Shown here: in pieces, positions 1-4,355 of the stretch
How positions within the stretch are numbered: position 1 is the first letter of the stretch
Layout: the number at the start of each line of letters is the position of its first letter
DNA from: Candidatus Micrarchaeaceae archaeon
GTDB lineage: Archaea; Micrarchaeota; Micrarchaeia; Micrarchaeales; Micrarchaeaceae
DNA: 9,001 nucleotides
Assembly: GCA_027310535.1 (NCBI GenBank)
Contig: DAIDAQ010000008.1
Span: forward strand, 1-9,001
Direction: 5' to 3'
Notes under the pieces: model-generated
What the model was told of the DNA's origin: nothing
The model's input: the letters and a program-made list of their open reading frames with translations, nothing else
Database searches by the model: none
Position numbers and translations under genes: made by a program

Positions 1-468
1 ATCATATGCTGGCCCCTTTTTCATGTTCTTGCCAAACATCCCGGCCAACCTGATAACCAGCCAGTTTTTGGCATACCTCATGACGGCCTGTTCCGAGAGG
101 TACTTGCTGAACCCGTAGTTTGAGAGGCCAACGGGATTGATGAGCAGATCCTCCCTAGTATTTTTCTCATGGCTTTTGTCTGGGTAGATCTCAACAGTTG
201 ACACATGCAAAAAGCAGCCAAATTTGAAATCGTTCAAGAATCGGATAGTGTTAACTAGATTCATTTCGAGGTCCTTCATCGGCTCCCTGTCAGCAAGAGG
301 CTTGCTTGAGTTGCCATTGGCATTTATCAGGAGGTCAAAGGTTTGGCCAATTAGGCTTTCGTAGTTCTTCTTGCTAACCCCGGTCACTTTGCATCCCTTG
401 TCAGCTGAGAAGACGTCATAAAAAGCAGAGCCGACAAAGCCTTTAAAGCCTATTATGCCAACTCTCAT
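1..468 (-). CDS. NAD-dependent epimerase/reductase, extended SDR (partial)
   Basis: First 156 codons of an extended short-chain dehydrogenase/reductase; the C-terminal substrate-binding half lies beyond the left edge. It opens directly with the Rossmann strand and dinucleotide loop G7-F-K-G-F-V-G13. The catalytic set is present as S90-T91, Y118 and K122 (YGFSK), followed by a VIRLAGMFG strand typical of the family. Members of this fold oxidise, reduce or epimerise nucleotide-activated sugars in the cytoplasm. The specific substrate cannot be told from this half; an RmlD-like or GalE-like role is possible. The start is the ATG at 468-466, which overlaps the TGA of the preceding gene (ATGA, 4 bases), so translation is probably coupled and this is the third gene of the operon. 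There is only a weak GAGG just before the start. Family is secure, function is not. Confidence 0.85.
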   Translation of the reverse strand, partial: MRVGIIGFKGFVGSAFYDVFSADKGCKVTGVSKKNYESLIGQTFDLLINANGNSSKPLADREPMKDLEMNLVNTIRFLNDFKFGCFLHVSTVEIYPDKSHEKNTREDLLINPVGLSNYGFSKYLSEQAVMRYAKNWLVIRLAGMFGKNMKKGPAYD

Positions 469-1394
469 AGCCTCGCTTTGTCTATGTTGTCCCTAAACCA
501 GTCGTAGGTCTTTTTTACCCCTGCTATGAGATCAACCTTGGGCTCGAAGCCCAGCTCCTCCCTCATGCGCGTGACATCAAATATCTTCACGTGGTGCCCA
601 TCAGGCTTTGTCTTGTCCCAGATTATCTCACCTTCGAAACCTACTGTCTTCCCCACGAGCTCTACGAGTTCCTTTATCGTGGTCCCTTTTCCCGCCGAAA
701 TATTCATTGGCTGGTCGCTGTGGTATTTCTGCAATGCGAGCAGCATCGCGGCTGCGACATCATCGACGTAGATGAAGTCCCGCACCGGCGAGCCCGTGCC
801 CCACACCGTTATGGATTTGTCGCCGTTCTCCTTAGCAAAATGGAACCTTCTTATAAGTCCCGGCACCACATGTGAGTTTTTGTCAGAGAAGTTATCGTTC
901 GGACCGTATGCATTCCCCGGTATTAGGGAGATCCAATCAAGGCCGTATTGCTTCCTGTACGCCTGCACCTGGAGGAAGTTAGTGGCTTTCGCGATCGAGT
1001 AATACATTGCATTCTGGTCCGGCAGGCCCTTGAACAGGTACTCCTCCTTTATTGGGCTTGGTGAGTCTGCTGAGTAGGCACAGCCGCAAAACAAATATAC
1101 TAGGCGCTTTACGCCGGCCTGCCTCGCCTGCTCCAGGAAGTAGGTGTTCAGACCGAGGTTATTGTAGATGAACTCTGCTGGTGTTGTCTTGTTTGCAACT
1201 ATGCCGCCGACCTTTGCGGCAAGGTGGAAGACAGTATCTGGACTGTGCTCTTTGAACAGCTTCCTTATCTCTGCTTGCTCTAGCAGGTTGTAGTCTTTCG
1301 ATGACAATGCGGTCACGTTGTGGCCCATCTGCCTGAGCTTTGGTACTAGACTGCTTCCTATGAACCCTGTTGCCCCTGTAACTAGCATCGTCAT
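465..1394 (-). CDS. GDP-L-fucose synthase-like SDR with Cys at the catalytic Ser position
   Basis: 309-residue extended SDR close to GDP-4-keto-6-deoxy-mannose epimerase/reductase (GDP-L-fucose synthase), which makes GDP-L-fucose with NADPH. Visible features are the loop G7-A-T-G-F-I-G13, HLAAKVGGI at 57-65, Y132 and K136 of YxxxK, an NLYGP-like NAYGPNDNF at 161-169, the NSHV motif with H175, and a VWGTG...RDFIYVDD segment. These follow the fucose synthase pattern along the chain, and the length fits. In that family the motif GSSCIYP supplies Ser and Cys; here it reads FCGCAYS, so Cys103 aligns with the catalytic Ser while Cys105 is kept. I chose the ATG at 1394, four bases after the stop of the upstream gene and three residues before the Rossmann strand. 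An earlier ATG at 1436 would add 14 residues inside the upstream gene, with no family support. Another ATG at 1388 is possible. Confidence 0.85.
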   Translation of the reverse strand: MTMLVTGATGFIGSSLVPKLRQMGHNVTALSSKDYNLLEQAEIRKLFKEHSPDTVFHLAAKVGGIVANKTTPAEFIYNNLGLNTYFLEQARQAGVKRLVYLFCGCAYSADSPSPIKEEYLFKGLPDQNAMYYSIAKATNFLQVQAYRKQYGLDWISLIPGNAYGPNDNFSDKNSHVVPGLIRRFHFAKENGDKSITVWGTGSPVRDFIYVDDVAAAMLLALQKYHSDQPMNISAGKGTTIKELVELVGKTVGFEGEIIWDKTKPDGHHVKIFDVTRMREELGFEPKVDLIAGVKKTYDWFRDNIDKARL

Positions 1395-1398
1395 ATTA

Positions 1399-2397
1399 TC
1401 ACTGGTAATTCCTGAAGCGGTAATCCTTGAAGGCATGGTACCCTTTCAGCAGCTCTCGAATACCATCCTCAAGTGAATACTTGCACGTGAATCCTGTCCT
1501 AAGTATCTTCTCGTTCGAGATTATGTAGTTACGCTTGTCTGGATCGCTGTTTATCTCTCCGTAGAAGATGTTGAACTGGGGGACTTGTTTCTTTATGTAG
1601 TGGGCTAGTTCCTCCTTTGTTATATTGTATTTGGGATGACCGAGATTGTAGATGTTGTTCTTCATGCTCTCCCAGTTGACCATCGTCCAGAGGAAGGCAC
1701 GGGCAGCATCCCTCACATGGAGGAAATTGCGCTTGAAGGTGCGCTCGAATAGCACTATTGACTTGTCGGTGAATGCCTTGTAGACGAAATCATTGACCAG
1801 CAGATCTGTTCTCATTCTTGACGAGAAACCAAAGAGCGTTGCCAACCTGAGACATACAGCGTTCCCTGATTCCATTATCGCCTTCTCGCTGGCAACCTTG
1901 CTCTTGCCATATGTTGATATCGGCTCGAGCTCTGTTTCCTCTGTGCATGCCTCTTTGCCTGTTGTCATACCGTAGCCGCTGTTTGTGGTAGGGAATATTA
2001 TCCTCATGTCCCCTCTGTTTTCAAGCATTGTCAAGATCGCCTTGTTGTTCACGAACCATGTGAATTCGGGCTTCTGCTCTGAAACAGGAAAGCCAACAAC
2101 CGCCGCAAGCGGGAAGACGAAATCATACTTGTTCTGCTTCAGCAGGCGCTTCATGAACTGCTCGTTTGTGACGTCTCCATAGATGAAATCCAAACTGCCT
2201 TCTGAAAACAGGTTGAAGAGGGTGTTCTGGTTGTAGGCCAGATTATCAACAACAGTGGTCTTGAACCCGCGGTCGAATAGCATCTCGGTAAGTATGGAAC
2301 CAAGGTACCCCGCACCGCCAGTGACAAGTATGTTCGTGCCACTGTCCGCCATCTCTTTTAGCTTGCATTCCACTTCTGGACTGAAATCATTAATCAT
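1399..2397 (-). CDS. NAD-dependent nucleotide-sugar epimerase/dehydratase (extended SDR)
   Basis: 332-residue extended SDR and the first gene of the leftward operon. The dinucleotide loop is G27-G-A-G-Y-L-G33. An acidic D51-N52 at the end of strand 2 favours NAD(H). A GDV motif at 74-76 contacts the adenine in this family. The catalytic triad is complete: T138 (PTTNSGYG), Y163 and K167 (YGKSK). A FLHVRDAARAF segment and a NIYNLG strand mark the substrate domain. It should epimerise, dehydrate or oxidise a nucleotide sugar in the cytoplasm; the exact sugar is not readable. The ATG at 2397 has GGTGA just upstream (two A's before the ATG) and lies the right distance from a TATA box. It gives an 18-residue lead before the Rossmann strand. 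An internal ATG at 2352 (MADSGTNILV) is the main alternative. The gene ends TGA, four bases before the next ATG. Confidence 0.87.
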   Translation of the reverse strand: MINDFSPEVECKLKEMADSGTNILVTGGAGYLGSILTEMLFDRGFKTTVVDNLAYNQNTLFNLFSEGSLDFIYGDVTNEQFMKRLLKQNKYDFVFPLAAVVGFPVSEQKPEFTWFVNNKAILTMLENRGDMRIIFPTTNSGYGMTTGKEACTEETELEPISTYGKSKVASEKAIMESGNAVCLRLATLFGFSSRMRTDLLVNDFVYKAFTDKSIVLFERTFKRNFLHVRDAARAFLWTMVNWESMKNNIYNLGHPKYNITKEELAHYIKKQVPQFNIFYGEINSDPDKRNYIISNEKILRTGFTCKYSLEDGIRELLKGYHAFKDYRFRNYQ

Positions 2398-2429
2398 TTC
2401 ACCAACTTATTTTTTATTTTACAGCCAAA

Positions 2430-2437
2430 TATATAAA
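2430..2437 (-). promoter_or_regulatory. TATA box of the SDR operon
   Basis: Reading the minus strand, TTTATATA is centred about 37 bases before the ATG at 2397. Archaeal initiation about 25 bases downstream of the TATA centre would fall near 2408. That leaves a leader of about 11 bases, just enough to include the GGTGA ribosome binding site. This is the only strong TATA-like octamer near this start. Confidence 0.6.
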
Positions 2438-2551
2438 CTAAACGTTAGATTTAAGACTGAACCGCTTGATTGCGTTAAACATAAATATCAAAAGAACGAG
2501 AAAATGTTGCGACAAAATGCCAAAACAGGTGCGAATACAAGCTTATAGCGA

Positions 2552-2565
2552 GGCCTAGAGAGGCC
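2552..2565. repeat. Small inverted repeat GGCCT-AGAG-AGGCC
   Basis: Five-base perfect arms (2552-2556 and 2561-2565) around a four-base AGAG loop, in the divergent intergenic region. It could form a small RNA or cruciform hairpin. There is no T-run after it on either strand, so it is not a recognisable terminator. It is short enough to arise by chance. Confidence 0.3.
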
Positions 2566-2644
2566 AAAGCAGAGTGGCGGAACCTATACGAATCTCTATG
2601 CTGGAGCCAAACTGATTTTGTTGCGACCGAGACAATTAATAAGA

Positions 2645-2821
2645 TTAAGATAGGCTCACGAAATCATAAACCATGAACTTTTGCAATGTACTGATTAAGC
2701 CTTTCTTTGCTGTAAGCAGCGGCTTCGCCTTTGGAAACAGCTTGTGTTTCACTATTGCACCTGTATGGATAGGGTGCAGATAAAGCCAAAGATAGTCTGC
2801 TAATTTTATATTGCGAGCCAT
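2645..2821 (-). CDS. Possible 58-residue small protein
   Basis: An uninterrupted minus-strand ORF, ATG at 2821 to TAA at 2645, within the long divergent gap. The product begins MARNIKLADYLWLYLHPIH and continues with a Lys-rich middle (KHKLFPKAKPLLTAKKG) and an amphipathic end. It is basic, has few low-complexity residues and contains aromatic residues in plausible helix positions. An AAATA-rich element about 30 bases upstream could serve as its promoter, and a weak AGGT lies about 8 bases before the ATG. I do not recognise the family. It may be a genuine small protein, the eroded remnant of a longer glycan gene, or chance: 59 codons without a stop is not rare at this base composition. Confidence 0.3.
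   Translation of the reverse strand: MARNIKLADYLWLYLHPIHTGAIVKHKLFPKAKPLLTAKKGLISTLQKFMVYDFVSLS
2756..2778. repeat. Inverted repeat TGCACC...GGTGCA
   Basis: Six-base perfect arms at 2756-2761 and 2773-2778 with an 11-base spacer. It sits about 110 bases upstream of the glycosyltransferase start and inside the possible 58-codon ORF. The size and spacing suit an operator for a dimeric regulator, but it may be coincidental. Confidence 0.25.
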
Positions 2822-2830
2822 ACCAGCGAC

Positions 2831-2881
2831 CTTTAATAATACAGATATTTATTAGTCTTTTTATTTTACTGCAACAAAGGA
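2831..2881 (+). promoter_or_regulatory. Glycosyltransferase promoter region and ribosome binding site
   Basis: Three AT-rich candidates lie upstream of the ATG at 2887: TTTAATAA around 2832-2839, TATTTATTAG around 2846-2855, and TTTTTATTTTA around 2858-2868. The first two would start transcription about 26 and 12 bases before the ATG. Both would keep the AAGGA at 2877-2881, which is spaced five bases from the ATG and supports that start. Which TATA is used cannot be decided by eye. Confidence 0.45.
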
Positions 2882-2886
2882 TTTAA

Positions 2887-3852
2887 ATGAAGGACCCATC
2901 AGTCGCCGTTGTGATCCCGAACTACAATTCTGGGAGCATCTTCTATAGGGGCAGGCCCATCCTGCTCTCATGCCTCAGCTCGTTCAGGAAAACGGGCTAC
3001 AGCAACTACCGGATCATCATCGCGGACAACCACTCCACTGATGCCAGCAGGAAGATAGCCTCCCACTTCAGGGGTGTGGAGTTCCTGGAGAAAAAGACGC
3101 GCGAGGAATTCTCAGGGATACCAAGGACGAACAACTACGGCATAAAATACGCTCTCAGGAAGTACAGGCCGGACTACATCCTGATGTATAACACAGACAT
3201 GCTCGTAGGCCAGGACAGGCAATGGCTCCGCAAGCTTGTTGGTGTGGCTGAAGGCGGGAGGGATATAGGAATCGTGGGCTGCAAGCTGCTCTTCCCGGGA
3301 AACATTATACAACATGCAGGCATGATAGTAGGGCCGGCAGCAAGGAACCGCGGTTGGGGCGAGAGGGATGAAGGCCAATACGACAAAATTGAGGACGTGC
3401 CTGGGGTGACTGCCGCCCTTTCCCTGATAAGGAGCGAGGTCTTCGCGAAGGCCGGCTTCTTTGACGAGCGCTTCTACAACGGCTTCGATGACACCGACTT
3501 CTGCATAAGGGTGAGGAGGGAAGGCTACAGGATAGTTTACGACGGCGAGGCAAGCATAGTGCATTTTGAAGGCTATGGATCCTCAAACTCCCCTGACAGG
3601 AGGGTCAAGGACAAGTCTTTCTACGGCTACCAGACAAGCTACGTGTACTTTGCGCTGAAAGACCTTAACTGGGCAAACAGGATCGTTGCGGTTGCCCTGC
3701 AGTTAGGGAGGAGCATCGCAGTGTGGAAGGAGAACTGTAGGCCGAGGTGCGCCCTCAACCTGCGCTTCAGGGACAGGGTGCCGTGGAGGCTGAAGACCTC
3801 CATAAAGGCCATCCTGGATGCCTGGAAGCTGTACAAAGGCGCAAAGCGCTGA
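2887..3852 (+). CDS. Family 2 glycosyltransferase, rhamnosyltransferase-like
   Basis: 321-residue cytoplasmic GT-A fold glycosyltransferase that transfers a sugar from a nucleotide donor. The N-terminal strand VAVVIPNYNSG (6-16) is the family signature. D47 in IIADNHSTD binds the nucleotide. The metal-binding DxD position reads N102-T103-D104 (YNTDMLV), an N-for-D variant also seen among these enzymes. The acceptor side shows IQHAGM with H143, the GFFDERF segment near 190-196, and D201-D-T-D204 in place of the usual ED catalytic-base motif. There is no membrane segment, so it would act at the inner membrane face or on soluble acceptors. It is transcribed away from the three nucleotide-sugar SDR genes, which could supply its donor. 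The start is supported by AAGGA five bases upstream. Family is certain; the sugar and acceptor are unknown. Confidence 0.9.
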   Translation: MKDPSVAVVIPNYNSGSIFYRGRPILLSCLSSFRKTGYSNYRIIIADNHSTDASRKIASHFRGVEFLEKKTREEFSGIPRTNNYGIKYALRKYRPDYILMYNTDMLVGQDRQWLRKLVGVAEGGRDIGIVGCKLLFPGNIIQHAGMIVGPAARNRGWGERDEGQYDKIEDVPGVTAALSLIRSEVFAKAGFFDERFYNGFDDTDFCIRVRREGYRIVYDGEASIVHFEGYGSSNSPDRRVKDKSFYGYQTSYVYFALKDLNWANRIVAVALQLGRSIAVWKENCRPRCALNLRFRDRVPWRLKTSIKAILDAWKLYKGAKR

Positions 3853-3860
3853 CCTTTTGC

Positions 3861-4070
3861 TTATGCGCCGAGCAGCTCCTCAATCTCGCCGGTGCTCAAA
3901 GGCCTCCTCCTGCGCACCTTCTGTATGTAGCGCGACAGCCTTGTAGTACCGCGCTTTTTGTAACCCCATTTGTGGGCAAATTTTGATATTGAGATTATCC
4001 ACCATATGGGAGTAAACCCTATAGCTATGTTTGCTACATCCTTTGCCAATTCTTTATGTTCTCTTTTCAT
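3861..4070 (-). CDS. Small basic single-helix membrane protein, unknown function
   Basis: A 69-residue protein I do not recognise. Residues 1-11 are charged (MKREHKELAKD). Residues 12-32 form one hydrophobic helix with a Trp pair (FTPIWWIISISKFA). The rest is strongly basic, including KVRRRR near 51-56, and ends in an acidic EIEELLGA helix. The positive-inside rule suggests the basic tail is cytoplasmic. The ATG at 4070 is preceded by AGGCGGTGGA, a close match to the archaeal Shine-Dalgarno, and a TTAAAAAG box lies at a suitable distance, so it is probably expressed. It converges on the glycosyltransferase with only 8 bases between stops. A membrane adaptor or assembly factor is conceivable, but nothing in the sequence shows it. 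Confidence 0.65.
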   Translation of the reverse strand: MKREHKELAKDVANIAIGFTPIWWIISISKFAHKWGYKKRGTTRLSRYIQKVRRRRPLSTGEIEELLGA

Positions 4071-4109
4071 TCCACCGCCTGTTGGTCGCAGTCTTATTTT
4101 CCGGGAAAT

Positions 4110-4117
4110 CTTTTTAA
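4110..4117 (-). promoter_or_regulatory. TATA-like box for the 69-residue gene
   Basis: On the minus strand TTAAAAAG is centred about 43 bases before the ATG at 4070. Initiation would fall near 4088, with a leader of about 18 bases containing the GGCGGTGGA ribosome binding site. The position is consistent, and there is no competing box nearby. Confidence 0.45.
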
Positions 4118-4133
4118 GAGTTTCACCTTTGGC

Positions 4134-4355
4134 CTATTTGCGGAACTGCGGCGCCTTCAGCTGCGGGCACCAACCAGCGCTTACCAGTTGCCGTTGGAAT
4201 ATGTTGTATTCCCTGGGAGCCTGTGGCAGAATAGCAGTACCTGCCACTGTGTTTGCTGGCACAGTGGTTTTAGTGGCCGTGGAAGTTGGGCTTCCTGCAG
4301 TTGTATTGGTGGATTGGACCGGTGCCATTGTAGTTGATGTAGACGTGATGGCATC
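4134..4355 (-). other. In-frame extension after the chitinase stop codon (Ser/Thr-rich)
   Basis: After the hydrolase TAA at 4358-4356 the same reading frame stays open for 73 codons, to a TAG at 4136-4134. The first half reads as a Ser/Thr/Pro/Ala linker (for example STSTTMAPVQSTNTTAGSPT), including an NTT sequon. The second half is mixed and ends in WCPQLKAPQFRK. This resembles the Ser/Thr linker inside the hydrolase itself, and the other two frames do not show it. An internal ATG at 4328 could start a separate 64-residue ORF, but that would have neither a signal sequence nor a clear ribosome binding site. Most likely this is a C-terminal segment cut off by a recent nonsense change, or one reached by readthrough or hidden by a base-call error. 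Confidence 0.5.

Larger units (their letters stand above)
2398..2886. other. Divergent intergenic region between SDR operon and glycosyltransferase
   Basis: A 489-bp stretch with no long gene. At its left edge is the TATA box and leader of the SDR operon. At its right edge is an AT-rich block (about 2830-2870) that should hold the glycosyltransferase promoter. Between them are two small inverted repeats and one minus-strand 58-codon ORF, listed separately. A 14-codon minus-strand frame just upstream of the SDR TATA box is too short to support. I see no tRNA cloverleaf here. Confidence 0.7.

Noticed and set aside
1395..1436. Upstream ATG at 1436 for the fucose-synthase-like gene
   Set aside because: It would add 14 residues within the preceding gene, before a Rossmann strand that normally starts the protein. 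The ATG at 1394 right after the upstream stop fits coupling better.
2435..2482. 14-codon minus-strand frame upstream of the SDR operon as a leader peptide
   Set aside because: It begins upstream of the TATA box and ends on it, so it would not be in the operon transcript.
2255..2548. Plus-strand 97-codon ORF running from the SDR gene into the intergenic gap
   Set aside because: Its first half is antisense to the SDR N terminus, and the rest is AT-rich with no protein-like pattern. It has no promoter or ribosome binding site.
3112..3564. Minus-strand 150-codon ORF inside the glycosyltransferase
   Set aside because: It is fully antisense to a gene with clear family 2 motifs. Its composition is irregular (many His, Pro and Cys) with no recognisable domain.
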